Source: Orientallactaga sibirica (Eukaryota; Chordata; Mammalia; Rodentia; Dipodidae). From it: 64,000 bases of DNA. Under the pieces are notes generated by a model, which was not told the DNA's origin, searched no databases, and was given only the letters and a program-made list of their open reading frames with translations. The stretch covers positions 7,218,001-7,282,000 of the forward strand of contig JAEOAD010000982.1 in the NCBI GenBank assembly GCA_036365145.1, in the 5' to 3' direction. Positions 36,020 through 47,837 of this stretch are shown in pieces (within the stretch, counting starts at the first letter, position 1; every line of letters starts with the position of its first letter). The translations under genes were made by a program, and so were the position numbers.

Positions 36020-36345
36020 AGGCTGGGAAGATGGCTCAGTGGTTAAAAGCACTTGTTTGCAAAGTCTGTAGAGCAGAGTTTGATTCTCCAGCAACCATGT
36101 AAAGCTAGACACAAAGTAGTGCATGTGTCTCTTATCCCAAAGCGCCTATGTCAGTGGGACGTAGAGCCAGGAGAATTCGAAGCTCATGGGTCATCTAGAC
36201 TGACTTTTTTTTTCTTTCAGTGGCAAGAAAAGAAGGTGGGAAAAGAACATAGACAACTGGAGGTTTTCCTCCCATCTCACTCATGCCAAAATGCACACAG
36301 TTCATACACGACACACATGCACATAAATACATAAAAATAAAATGG
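36020..36345 (+). repeat. B4/B2-like SINE in unit 1 (copy at about 39296-39621)
   Basis: tRNA-like head ggctgggaagatggctcagt, B1-like middle, CA-rich tail acacatgcacataaatac. Confidence 0.6.
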
Positions 36346-36370
36346 ATTATATAATCTTTTAAAAATATGT

Positions 36371-36583
36371 TCAATAGTTTGTTGGAGAGCAAGGGGGGAC
36401 AGGATTGAGAGTGAGGTACAGAGGAAGAATGAGAATAAGAATGAACATGAATGGGCATACCAAAGCTACAAATACTCCAGATCTATATGCCACATTGTGC
36501 AGCTGACTTTATGTAGGTACTGGAGAATTGAATCCAGGCTGGCAGGCTTTGCAAGCAAGCACCTTTAACCATTGTCCAGCCCC
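36371..36583 (-). repeat. Diverged type A-like SINE in unit 1 (copy at about 39647-39859)
   Basis: Antisense text atgggcataccaaagctaca, actccagatctatatgccac, accattgtccagcccc. Confidence 0.6.
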
Positions 36584-37344
36584 TAGAAAATCTGAAAACA
36601 ACATTTAAAACAGTTGTTTCTCATCACTCTAATCTCTAATGCCACTTAGTATCACAGAAGTAACCTCTCTATTAGGTGTATATCATTTCAGACCATTTTA
36701 TATGCACTTTACATGCCGTTAAAATATGTCATGTTGTATGTGTGAGCACAGCCGTATGTGTGTGTGTTTGATAGCAGACCAGTCTGGAATTATTCTGTTA
36801 CTCTTTTTCACTTAGTAGTCAATACTTGGAGATTCTGTGTCAGTACATAATGTTCTGCTTAATTCGTTACTCATTTAATAGGGATTTATTAAACACCTAC
36901 TGTGTGCCAGCCCCAATTCTGTGTATTGGGGCTCAGCAGTAAATAGCCAAAAAAGGAAATCTCAACCTGTTGGAGGGATTTCGAAATAGGGAGAGCCAAT
37001 AAAAAACAAGTGACATTATGAAAGCCAGCAAAGGTGGTGCCAGTGAGCAAGGGTTTAGAGCTGGATGCTCAAAGAAGACCTCACTTACTAGAAAGTTACA
37101 GAGAGCAAGGTCAGAAAGCAGTGAGGAAGAATGCCATGTAAATATATGAGGAAGAACATTCTGGGTAGAGGGATCAGCATATGGAACAGCAAGGAAGCTT
37201 GCAAAGTGGTGGTAGAATAAGTAGGTCATAGTACAAAGTTAGGTTGCAGAAATAGTGGCACCAAATCTTAGAACTCCTTGTAGACAATTTAAAAATCATG
37301 TTTGTTCTAAACTAGGGACCCATGGAAAATAATAAATTACTACT

Positions 37345-37470
37345 AATAATAATTGTTGTTTGAGACAAAGTCTCACTATGTAGTGCTGACTGCCATTGAA
37401 CTCTTTAACTCCTCCTACCTTAGCCTCCTGAATACTGGAACTATAGCCATTCGCCAACACACCCTGCTTG
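37345..37470 (-). repeat. Old B1-like remnant in unit 1 (copy at about 40617-40742)
   Basis: Antisense text tttgagacaaagtctcacta, tagcctcctgaatactggaa. Confidence 0.5.
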
Positions 37471-37850
37471 CCCCTAGAATTTTGATTAGTTGTCACCTGA
37501 CCTGAAAGTGTAGTAGGATTACTGACTTCTGTGCTGAGACAAAAGGAACAAAACAGTGGCTTGAGCCAAGGTCATGATAGTAGGAATCATGAGGGACCAG
37601 TTTCAGATGTGGTTTGAAACAAAAGCCAATAACATCTATTGAATGAATCAATGGTTAAAGTGGAAATCAAGCATGACTCCAACATTTTCATCCTGAATAG
37701 CAGTAATAGTTGATCATTAAACAAGATGGGGAAGGCTAGAATAAGTTCATGTTGGATAATAAGATCAAGTGATTTAAGACATGTTAAGTTTGAGGTATTA
37801 GACATTTGAAGGAGATGCTGAGAAGGCAGTTGGATATATAAATCTGGAGT

Positions 37851-40800
37851 ACATCTCATGATTGGGTTTAAGTTCTTATATTGGAGTGTTTTGTTCTGAA
37901 ACAGGGTCTCCCATTGTACCTTAGACTGGCCTGAAACTCACTGTGTAGCCTAGTTTGGCATCAGATCCATGGCAGTCTTCCTGCCTCAGCTGCTTGAGTG
38001 AATGCAAAATTATGGGCACAAGCCTCCAGACCCTTTTCAAGTTCTTGTCTGCTAATTTCAGTAGACTCATTTTTGGGTCATTCCATTTGGTTATGCTATA
38101 TCTTGATTATTGAGTCACAGTTTGTTGCTTCTCTGCACATCTCCTAATTTTATGGTACTTTGGATATTTTACCTGAAAGAATGAGGCTTTTTTTGGTTTT
38201 GTTTTGTTACTGGGAATATTTAAGCCTTTATCTAGGCCTGGTGATTAGTATTTATGACGTTTTAATGTTTCTCCTAGAAAATAGCTGGGCTGGCAGTGGA
38301 CTGCATTTTTAATTTGATTCCGTTCACCTGTGATTAGCCCAACCCCCAACATTCTGTCCCTATGCTGCCTTTTCTGACTTGTCAATATTTCAGCAAGAAC
38401 AGCAGGGGACTGCTGTTTCTGATGTCTCTGGATTCAGTTCTTGCAGGGCCTGGAATCCAGTTGCTGTGATAATGCATGTGATACCTTTTTGTTTCCCAAG
38501 CTTCTCTTTCACCATGGCTTTCTTGGCCAAACTCGTGGTAGGTATAGGGCAAAAAAATTGTTAGGTTTAGTGATGTGATTTTGCTTTGGCATGCTTCCAG
38601 ATTTCATTTTCTTTTATTGTCCCATGCTGTTGTCTAAACATTAGCTAATTTGCTCCTTGTCTTATAAAAACTTTTACTATCTAAGGCTCTCTCCTTCAGT
38701 CATCTACTTAGACCAGGTAAGCAAACATGAACACTATTATAGCTGTGGAATATCAGTTTCTCAGGGCTTTCTTTCTTTTATTCAGTATTATCTTTGTGTT
38801 CTCTGTATTTTTATTGTTACCACAGGAGTGAAGGCTATTAACATCCTACCACTTCCTAAACAGAAGCAGAAGTTTCTTATAATAGTTGGGCAGATCCAGG
38901 ACAAAGTGTGTTCTAGAAAGAACACTGACGAGACAGCTTACTTTAAGCAAGTTAATGCTCAGAGCTGGCTTAGAAGAAAAGTTTATCAAATCTAATCTCT
39001 CACCATATGACCTCTTACTTCCTCTTATGGACACATAGTACAGAGAAGTTGGATGGTCAGACAGGATGGTTAGTGGCACATCAGTGCTTGAGCTCATCCC
39101 TAACCCTGTGCGGTGGACAAAGTCAACCCTACTTTTCATATGAAAGACTGAGGCACTGAATGGGGAAAAGGACTTGCTCAGCACTCATGTGGATAGCAAA
39201 TGATGCAAAACTAACAAGAATCTGGCACTAGATGATTCCCAGTCTAGAGTTTTGTTGTTACTCTGTATATTTTATTGCATAAAATAGATTACATGAGGCT
39301 GGGGAGATGGCTCAGTGGTTAAAAGCACTTGTTTGCAAAGTCTGTAGAGCAGAGTTTGATTCTCCAGCAACCATGTAAAGCTAGACACAAAGTAGTGCAT
39401 GTGTCTCTTATCCCAAAGCGCTTATGTCAGTGGGACGTAGAGCCAGGAGAATTCGAAGCTCATGGGTCATCTAGACTGACTTTTTTTTTCTTTCAGTGGC
39501 AAGAAAAGAAGGTGGGAAAAGAACATAGACAACTGGAGGTTTTCCTCCCATCTCACTCATGCCAAAATGCACACAGTTCATACACGACACACATGCACAT
39601 AAATACATAAAAATAAAATGGATTATATAATCTTTTAAAAATATGTTCAATAGTTTGTTGGAGAGCAAGGGGGGACAGGATTGAGAGTGAGGTACAGAGG
39701 AAGAATGAGAATAAGAATGAACATGAATGGGCATACCAAAGCTACAAATACTCCAGATCTATATGCCACATTGTGCAGCTGACTTTATGTAGGTACTGGA
39801 GAATTGAATCCAGGCTGGCAGGCTTTGCAAGCAAGCACCTTTAACCATTGTCCAGCCCCTAGAAAATCTGAAAACAACATTTAAAACAGTTGTTTCTCAT
39901 CACTCTAATCTCTAATGCCACTTAGTATCACAGAAGTAACCTCTCTATTAGGTGTATATCATTTCAGACCATTTTATATGCACTTTACATGCCGTTAAAA
40001 TATGTCATGTTGTATGTGTGAGCACAGCCGTATGTGTGTGTGTTTGATAGCAGACCAGTCTGGAATTATTCTGTTACTCTTTTTCACTTAGTAGTCAATA
40101 CTTGGAGATTCTGTGTCAGTACATAATGTTCTGCTTAATTCGTTACTCATTTAATAGGATTTATTAAACACCTATTGTGTGCCAGCCCCAATTCTGTGTA
40201 TTGGGGCTCAGCAGTAAATAGCCAAAAAGGAAATCTCAACCTGTTGGAGGGATTTTGAAATAGGGAGAGCCAATAAAAACAAGTGACATTATGAAAGCCA
40301 GCAAAGGTGGTGCCAGTGAGCAAGGGTTTAGAGCTGGATGCTCAAAGAAGACCTCACTTACTAGAAAGTTACAGAGAGCAAGGTCAGAAAGCAGTGAGGA
40401 AGAATGCCATGTAAATATATGAGGAAGAACATTCTGGGTAGAGGGATCAGCATATGGAACAGCAAGGAAGCTTGCAAAGTGGTGGTAGAATAAGTAGGTC
40501 ATAGTACAAAGTTAGGTTGCAGAAATAGTGGCACCAAATCTTAGAACTCCTTGTAGACAATTTAAAAATCATGTTTGTTCTAAACTAGGGACCCATGGAA
40601 AATAATAATTACTACTAATAATAATTGTTGTTTGAGACAAAGTCTCACTATGTAGTGCTGACTGCCATTGAACTCTTTAACTCCTCCTACCTTAGCCTCC
40701 TGAATACTGGAACTATAGCCATTCGCCAACACACCCTGCTTGCCCCTAGAATTTTGATTAGTTGTCACCTGACCTGAAAGTGTAGTAGGATTACTGACTT

Positions 40801-41126
40801 CTGTGCTGAGACAAAAGGAACAAAACAGTGGCTTGAGCCAAGGTCATGATAGTAGGAATCATGAGGAGTGGACCAGTTTCAGATGTGGTTTGAAACAAAA
40901 GCCAATAACATCTATTGAATGAATCAATGGTTAAAGTGGAAATCAAGCATGACTCCAACATTTTCATCCTGAATAGCAGTAATAGTTGATCATTAAACAA
41001 GATGGGGAAGGCTAGAATAAGTTCATGTTGGATAATAAGATCAAGTGATTTAAGACATGTTAAGTTTGAGGTATTAGACATTTGAAGGAGATGCTGAGAA
41101 GGCAGTTGGATATATAAATCTGGAGT
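37851..41126 (+). repeat. Tandem duplication, unit 2 (3,276 bp)
   Basis: Head-to-tail copy of unit 1. Differences seen (unit 1 to unit 2): a36028 to g39304, c36146 to t39422, c36900 to t40175, c36982 to t40256, an extra c near 39098, one g fewer near 40157, one a fewer near 40226, 40276 and 40607, and 4 extra bases near 40864. At the junction (37850/37851) no microhomology is visible. Confidence 0.95.
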
Positions 41127-41156
41127 TTAGGGGAAAGGTATGGGCCAGAAATAGAA

Positions 41157-41364
41157 TTTTTATTTTTTTAAATTTTATATTTATTTATTTATTTATTTGA
41201 GAGAGAGAATGAATGGGCACACCAGGACCTCCAGCCACTGCAAACAAACTCCAGACGCATGTGCCACCTTGTGCATCTGGCTTACATGGGTCCTGGGGAA
41301 TCCAACTGAGATCCTTTGACTTTACAAGCAAACACCTTAACTGCTAAGCCATCTCTCCAGACCC
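41157..41364 (-). mobile_element. Type A tRNA-SINE
   Basis: Antisense copy just after unit 2; flanks share agaaatagaa. Confidence 0.85.
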
Positions 41365-42308
41365 AAGAAATAGAAATTTGATAGCCATCAAAAAATAGTT
41401 GGCTTGAAAAATCATGGTACTAGATGATGCTACAAAGGACTCAATGCCCTTAGCAGCAAACAGGATAAGTTCAAGGGTTGTTTTGGGGGACACTCAAATA
41501 TTAAAATTTAGAAAGATGAGTGAGACCAAGAAAATCTAGCTGTAGTAGGAGGAAAATCAGGTGAATATGAGTAAATTTGATGCCTTGCTAATCAAATGAA
41601 GGAAAAAGGCACACACAGTTGTCGAATGAGCACTTAAGCCAAATGTACACATAGGTAGGTCAAATGTACACATGCATCAAAAGGGTCAAATGCATGCATA
41701 GGTCAAACAGGACAAGGACTGTGAATTGTTCTATGGATTTAGTAATGCTGTAGGCCTATGGAATCAGAATGTGCAGGATAAGAACCACAGAAGCCTGCGT
41801 CTTATCTCCGGAGATTCACATTTAATTGGTCTGGGGTGTACTCTGGACCCCAGGGCTTTTAAACATCCCTGGGTATTTCTAGTAAGGTTCAGACCCAATG
41901 CCATCCTTCCTTTCTCTGCAATGTAAAATGGCCTTATTGACTGAAACAGATGCTGCTGAGTAAATTCTGAAGTTTTTATAGATTTCCTTTTGGATGCCTT
42001 GGGATCTGAAAGTGATAAGCAGATCTGAAAGCCGATTATTAACTACAAAAGGATGAGCTATTTAGCACCTGTCATAAAGTGGCTTATAGGCTGAAAATCC
42101 CTTTGCTTTCCATTTTTTCGGGCACTTGATTTTTGTTTTGTGTATATTCAAAAGAACTTTTGTTTTCAAAATAATGAAATTCTTAAAGGGAAATAGTGAT
42201 GGAACTAATAAAAAAAACTTGAATTCACATCAATAATTAAACATTCAGGTGAGTTAAGTACATTCTTGGAGAAACCTGAATATTTTTCACCTCAAAAGTT
42301 GTAGCTGG

Positions 42309-42546
42309 GGGCTGGAGAGATGGCTTAGCAGTTAAGGCGCCTGCCTGCTAAGCCTAAGAACCGGGTTTCAATCTCCAGGTCCCACGTTTAGCCAGATGCA
42401 ATGTGATGCAAGGGCGCAATGCCGCACTTGACCACAAGGGGGCGCACGCATCTGAATTTCGTTCACAGCAGCTGAGAGACTGCTGGCGCGCCCATCTCTA
42501 TCTGTCTTCCTCTCCCTTTCTCTCTCTGTCTCTCTCCAAAAAAAAA
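42309..42546 (+). mobile_element. Type B tRNA-SINE
   Basis: Sense, near full-length. It carries ccacaagggggcgc at 42432-42445, one base off the common CTCF core. It shares gttgtagctgg with the start of the adjacent B1. Confidence 0.9.
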
Positions 42547-42551
42547 TTGTA

Positions 42552-42716
42552 GCTGGGCGTGGTGGTACATGCCTTTAATCCCAGCACTCTGGAGGCAGAG
42601 GTAGGAGGATCACCGTGAGTTTGAGGCCACCCTGAGACTACATAGTGAATTCCAGGTCACCCTGAGCTAAAGTGAGATCCTACCTCGAAAAACAAAAACA
42701 ACAACAACAACAACAA
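42552..42716 (+). mobile_element. B1 SINE
   Basis: Sense B1 with a (CAA)n tail, directly after the type B SINE. Confidence 0.9.
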
Positions 42717-43367
42717 AGGTTGTCTCATAATAGGTAAAGAAATTTTGTGCCTCAAAATTTTAATCTCTCTTGTATTCTTGCCATTGACATTAGAAGTTTT
42801 TAAAAAATGTTTTAGTAAATTTGAGTTTGGTTGATATCTGGTAGCTCTTTAAAAATTAAAGAAAATCATGGTGGGCTGTACATGGTAGGCTGCTTAAATT
42901 CTACATGACAAAGAGGAAAAACCAAACGTTAAAATAGGAACAAAGAAAATGGAAAAAGTCAGAGTCAAAATACAGGCTTAATTATTACAGGCTCCAAGAA
43001 GGATGCCAAATATCTAGATTAGCCCTTCTCAACCTGGGTTGAGTTCCAAAAAGAAAATTAAGGCCTAATGCTCTATGGCATCCATTGTATGAGATGAATG
43101 AGTTTCTCTTATGTGTGTAGAATGGCACTACCAATTTACCATCCTTGGGGGAATTAAGAAAATAGTCATTCAAATAATCAAATAATTTTCTTCAGGGCAT
43201 AATTCTATTGACGACCTAGGTGAGAAAGGCAATTTGTGTACTAATGTGGCTTTTTCGATGGTGCAGTAGGTTTTTGAAGTAAATGTCTTCAGGAAAGAAA
43301 ACATAAAAACACTTCTTAAAATTACTAAGAAATCGAGAATAATTTCTTTATTTATTTACTAAAAATA

Positions 43368-43518
43368 AAGCTGAGAATGGTAGCTCATACCTATAATTTC
43401 AGCATTCAGGAGGCTGAGACAGGAGGAGGACCATTATAAAATGAAAGCCAGTCTGGGCTATAGAGTGCTTCACATCAGCTTTGGCTACAGACTGAGACCT
43501 TGTCTCTGAAACAGTAAA
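43368..43518 (+). repeat. Old B1-like remnant
   Basis: Diverged sense text: gagaatggtagctcatacct, ggaggctgagacaggaggag. Confidence 0.55.
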
Positions 43519-43645
43519 GATTCACTAGAATAATTATTAACAAAATCTAAACGCTGCTACCTTGTGTAAATCCCAGCAATAGTTTTCTAAAGAGTTTAAC
43601 GTGTTTCCTTCCAGGACCAACATTTCCATTTAGTTTACCATTTTT

Positions 43646-43874
43646 TTTTAAATTTATTTATTTATTTATTTGAGAGCAACAGACAGAGAAAGAGGCAGAT
43701 AGATAGAGACAGAGAGAATGGGCGCACCAGGGCCTCCAGCCACTGCAAACGAACTCCAGATGCATGTGCCCCCTTGTGCATCTGGCTTACGTGGGTCCTG
43801 GGGAATCGAGCCTCGAACCGGGGTCCTTAGGTTTCACAGGCAAGTGTTTAACCGCTAAGCCATCTCTCCAGCCC
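43646..43874 (-). mobile_element. Type A tRNA-SINE, with TSD
   Basis: Antisense, near-consensus copy; TSD tagtttaccattttt at about 43631-43645 and 43875-43889. Confidence 0.9.
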
Positions 43875-44060
43875 TAGTTTACCATTTTTATGGATATTAT
43901 TTTGTATAATTACATATAGATCCACTCTTTTCTAAGGAATGGTACAATATTGCATAGCTTGGTTGTTATATAATACACATGTCTATTTCTTCTGTTAATG
44001 GACATTTGCATTATCTCTAATTCTTCACTATTATAAGCAATACCATAACAAGTATCTTTT

Positions 44061-44211
44061 TTTTTTTTGGCTTTTTTGAGGTAGGGTCTCACTCTGGCCT
44101 AGGTTGATTTGGAATTAACTATGTAGTCTCAGGGTGGCCTCGAACTCATGGCGATCTTCCTACCTCTGCCTCCCAAGTGCTGGGATTAAAGGCATGTGCC
44201 ACCACGCCCGG
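44061..44211 (-). mobile_element. B1 SINE, with TSD
   Basis: Antisense B1; TSD caagtatcttt on both sides. Confidence 0.9.
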
Positions 44212-44225
44212 CAAGTATCTTTTTA

Positions 44226-44260
44226 AAAATTTTTTATTTATTTGCAAGCTGAGATAGAGG

Positions 44261-44311
<51 letters not shown>

Positions 44312-44458
44312 GGCACACCAGGGCCTCCAGCCACTGCAAACAAACTCCAGATGCATGTGTCCCTTGAGCATCTGGCTTATGTGGGTCCTGGAGAATCAAA
44401 CCTGGGTCCTTTGGCTTTGCAGGCAAATGCTTTAACTGCTAAGCCATTTCTCCAGCCC
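44226..44458 (-). mobile_element. Type A tRNA-SINE at the same target as the preceding B1
   Basis: Antisense copy; third copy of ataacaagtatctt follows at about 44460. Its tail has a (GA)n run of about 45 bp (44264-44308). Confidence 0.9.
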
Positions 44459-44656
44459 CCATAACAAGTATCTTGTTCAAAAATTTCTTGAAAAAGTTGC
44501 ATATTCTAGATTCTAGAATTGGAATTGTTAACTGAAGATGAACACCTTTTCCATTATTTATTTTTATGTAAAAATTGTTAAAAAGCAATATGGAACACAG
44601 TGATTATAGACAGGGTTCTCCGCAGACACAGGTGAATAGGATACATAGAAAAAGAA

Positions 44657-44803
44657 GATCCCGGTCATGGTGGAACATGCTTATAATTCCAGTACTCTGG
44701 TGACAAAGGCAGAAGAATCACTGTGAGTTTAAGGACAGCATGGTCTATATAGCAAATTTCAGGCCAGTGAGACCTACATAGCGAGACCATGTCTAAAAAA
44801 GAG
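44657..44803 (+). repeat. Old B1-like remnant
   Basis: Diverged sense text ggtcatggtggaacatgctt, cgagaccatgtctaaaaaag. Confidence 0.6.
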
Positions 44804-44824
44804 GGGAAGGGTGGGAAGAGAAAT

Positions 44825-45125
44825 ACAAAAAGATTTATTAAAATTGGCTCATGTGTATGGAGGCTGAGAAATCTCATGACAGGAATACCACTTCTGTAAT
44901 TCCTGGAATCGGAAAGCCTGGAACCAGGAACTTCAATGTCCGAGGGCAGGAGAAGATGGATGTCCCAGATTAAAGGCAGGGAGATTGGATCCACCCTTCA
45001 CCACATTTTTGCTATACTTGGGCCTCAGTGTGTTAGATGATGCCAATTAGCAGTAAAGAGGGCAAGTTTCCTTTACTCAGTCATTAACCCAAAATGTAAG
45101 TCCTAACCAGAAACCCTCAGAAATA
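44825..45125 (-). repeat. Old interspersed repeat, LTR-like
   Basis: Text aaattggctcatgtgtatgg, gaaatctcatgacaggaata and tttcctttactcagtcatta resembles an ancestral mammalian repeat in antisense. Family not named with confidence. Confidence 0.4.
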
Positions 45126-45769
45126 ATGTTTTTACCAACTCTATGGGCATCTATTAGCCTAATAAATTGACACATACAACTAACTGTTATTAGTATAATG
45201 AGCCCACATGTATCCCTTATTCACTTAGATAATTATCATTGCATGGGAAGTTTTGTCTCTTTCTCCCCCACTCCCTTATACTCCAACACTAGATTTGTTA
45301 TGAAGCCAAAACCTTCCATGTTACCTATAGGTATTCCAAAGTTAAGGAAACATTTATGAAACAATTATGGCTCTGGTATTGTACCTAAAATTAATAATGT
45401 CTCAATGTTAGTGTTCATATTTTCCAGTTTTTCTTGTTTTTTTTTTTTTTTTACAGTGTGTTTAACTGAATCATTGTCCAGACATAGTTTACTCATGGCA
45501 CTTAGAAGACACGATTCTTAAGTCTTTTTACTATGTTGCTTTGTCTTACTTTTTCTTCCAATCTGTTAAAGATAAAATCAAGAAGGGACTGAGTATTCTT
45601 GCATGAGATTTTCTGGTACAGATCTTAAGCAGTTGCTATATTTGAAAAGGATCTAGGAAATCTTACTTAGAACATTTTCCCTCATAGACATTCCTTTAGG
45701 AGAACAAATCCATATACATGTTCCTGTCTTGATTTGGATGTTCAGGATCTCATAGCATATATCTTTCAG

Positions 45770-45940
45770 AAGAAACAGCACAGGTGACCGTAAGAAGGCT
45801 CTTCAGATCATGCTTCAAGTTCTACAGAGTTGTGATCACCCAGCCCCTGACATGTTCTGCCTGTGTGGGAGGATCTACAAAGACATTTTCCTGGATTCAA
45901 ACTGTGAAGATGATGTGAGCCGAGACAGCGCCATTGAGTG
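45770..45940 (+). CDS. Map3k15: Map3k15 exon d (TPR region)
   Basis: Internal exon of 171 bp. The acceptor is tctttcag. Its first base completes the Arg codon begun in exon c, and the exon ends with tg of a Trp codon before donor gtaagt. It encodes 56 residues beginning RNSTGDRKKALQIML and including SCDHPAPDMFCLCGRIYKD and SRDSAIEW. The GDR-KAL and CGRIYKD-FLDS patterns are the conserved core of the ASK TPR solenoid. The variable acidic stretch SNCEDDVS lies between the helices. No disablement is visible. The exon is preceded by the 23 kb repeat-rich intron, so correct splicing across the duplication can be tested directly with RNA data. Confidence 0.9.
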
Positions 45941-46477
45941 GTAAGTGGTGTGTACAGCTCTACAAAGAACAGAATCACATAGGCTGAGCACCTAAGTTTT
46001 TTCACTAAAATGTGCATGTACCTATCTGCTGGCAGTTAACAAAATTGCAATAACATGATCTAGGAATTTTCAGATTCAATCCTGTTCTGAGAAAAAGCCA
46101 TGAAAAACGGGGTTTTCTGCTGTTTACATTTGTCCTATTCATAATACAGGAATGAGGCTCAGCAACTCCCTCCCAGTTACCTCTTCCAGAATATTGTCAG
46201 CCACCACCATTGAGCATTCTCTTCCTGTGAGCTATTCGTGCTTGCCTCCCTTCATCCAGCAAATGTTTAGTGAGTGCTTATTTTATGCTAGATGGGGGAT
46301 GCAGGTACAGCAGACATGAATCCCTGCTCTTAAGGACCCTCTATTGCTAGTGAGGGAAGTCAGACAAGAACGTAAAGTAAAATGTGTACGATTCCAGCTG
46401 ATGGTGAGGGTTATGGGGAAAAGTTAAGCAGGGAAGAGGAAGGGGAGTTGGGAGGGCAGTCTGTGATTTTCTTTGCT

Positions 46478-46562
46478 TTGCTTTAAGGTTCTGGAGATCA
46501 AACTTAGAGTTTTACACATGCTAGACAAGTTTTCTACTGCTGAGTTATGTAGCCCCAGGTCT
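46478..46562 (-). repeat. ID-like remnant
   Basis: Antisense text gttttacacatgctagacaa, actgctgagttatgtagccc. Confidence 0.55.
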
Positions 46563-47272
46563 GTGATTGTAAATAGGGTGGTTAGTGAGGTGGGCAACAA
46601 TGTGGAGGTAGTAATGGTGTGGGCTTCACAAATTACTGTGGAGAAGGTGTTCCAGGCATGAGGAACAGCAAAAGTAAAGATGTATACTAGACATAGTCAG
46701 GGATAGTGAGGAGTACCCAAAGGAAAAACAATATGAAATGAGAGGGAAGGATGATTCTTTGACTCTACATGGGGACATTATAGAGGGTTCTGAGCAGAGG
46801 ACCAACAAGGTCTGACATGCAATATAATAGGAGTATTCTCACTGTTTGGTAGAGAATGTATTTTAGGTAATGTCCCTGACTTGGCTTCCTATATAACAAC
46901 TTTAAAAGTTAGTGGCTTTATATTATAACCATTTATGTTTTTTTGTGGTTCTCTGGGTTTTCAGGCAGTTCTACTAGCCTCACTCCTGAAGTTGCAGTCT
47001 TCTATAGGATCTAATGCAGAGCTAGAGGGTCCAAGATAACCCCATGTATATTTGTCACCTGATCTTGGTTATTGGTGGTTTGCCTCTCCATGTGGTTGTA
47101 ATCTTACTAGAACAACTTCTTTAGCTAGTAGATCATCTTCTAAGAAGGCAAATGTGGGAACTACATGCCTTTTAGGCCTTAGGTTTAGGAGCTCTCTTGA
47201 AGTCACTGCTGTCACATGTTATTAATCAAAGTAAATAACATGACTTGCCCAAATCAAAAGGATGGAGAGGGG

Positions 47273-47419
47273 CTGGAGAGATGGCTTAGTGGTTAAGGCA
47301 CCTGCCTACAAAGCCTAGGGACCCAGGTTTGATTCCTCAGTACCCACGTAAACCAGCTGCATAAGGTGGCACATGTGTCTAGAATTTGTTTTCAATGGCT
47401 AGAGGCCCTGGTGCGCCCA

Positions 47420-47461
<42 letters not shown>

Positions 47462-47522
47462 CTTCTCTCTCTCCCCCTCTCTCCCTCTCTCTCTCTCAAA
47501 TAAATAAATAAATATTTTTTAG
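47273..47522 (+). mobile_element. Type A tRNA-SINE with long CT tract, with TSD
   Basis: Sense copy; TSD aaaggatggaga on both sides. The CT-rich tract covers about 47420-47500. Confidence 0.9.
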
Positions 47523-47707
47523 GAAAAAAAGGATGGAGAAATGTGTTTCATCTCTAGATGGGAGAAATGGCAAAGTTGTAGTGAGAGGGGAAGAATTTGT
47601 GTCTCTTAAACAGTCTACCATAGCAGAGAGGACAGAAGTAGGGAGGGGAGAGATAATGGTGACTTTGATAAAAATAATGATAAAAATAGTAAGAACTCAA
47701 ATTCTGA

Positions 47708-47837
47708 TTTTTTTTTTTTTTTTTTTCGAGGTAGGGTCTCGCTCTGGCTCAGGCTGACCTAGAATTCACTATGTAGTCTCAGGGTGGCCTTGAACTCTTG
47801 GCGATCCTCCTACTTCTGCCTCCCGAGTGCTGGGATT
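47708..47837 (-). mobile_element. B1 SINE, 5'-truncated, with TSD
   Basis: Antisense B1 that stops at gtgctgggatt; TSD aaattctga on both sides, so it was truncated at insertion. Confidence 0.85.

Larger units (their letters stand above)
34576..37850 (+). repeat. Tandem duplication, unit 1 (3,275 bp)
   Basis: Begins acatctcatgattgggttta and ends atatataaatctggagt. The same sequence repeats immediately afterwards with an offset of 3,272-3,276 bp. By eye only 4 substitutions and 6 small length differences were found, so identity is above 99.5%. The unit contains old SINE remnants, which are therefore duplicated too, and no exon. Confidence 0.95.
22770..45769 (+). other. Intron c-d, 23.0 kb
   Basis: GT-AG intron of 23,000 bp, phase 2. 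It carries the 3.28 kb tandem duplication, an antisense LTR, several MaLR-like LTR remnants, an antisense L1 3' end and over twenty SINEs. Apparent single-copy stretches without a recognised feature are 23030-23530, 24425-24740, 25880-26190, 26360-27170, 28290-28740, 30130-30520, 32600-33440, 41370-42300, 42720-43360 and 45130-45769. No additional exon was recognised. Confidence 0.85.
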
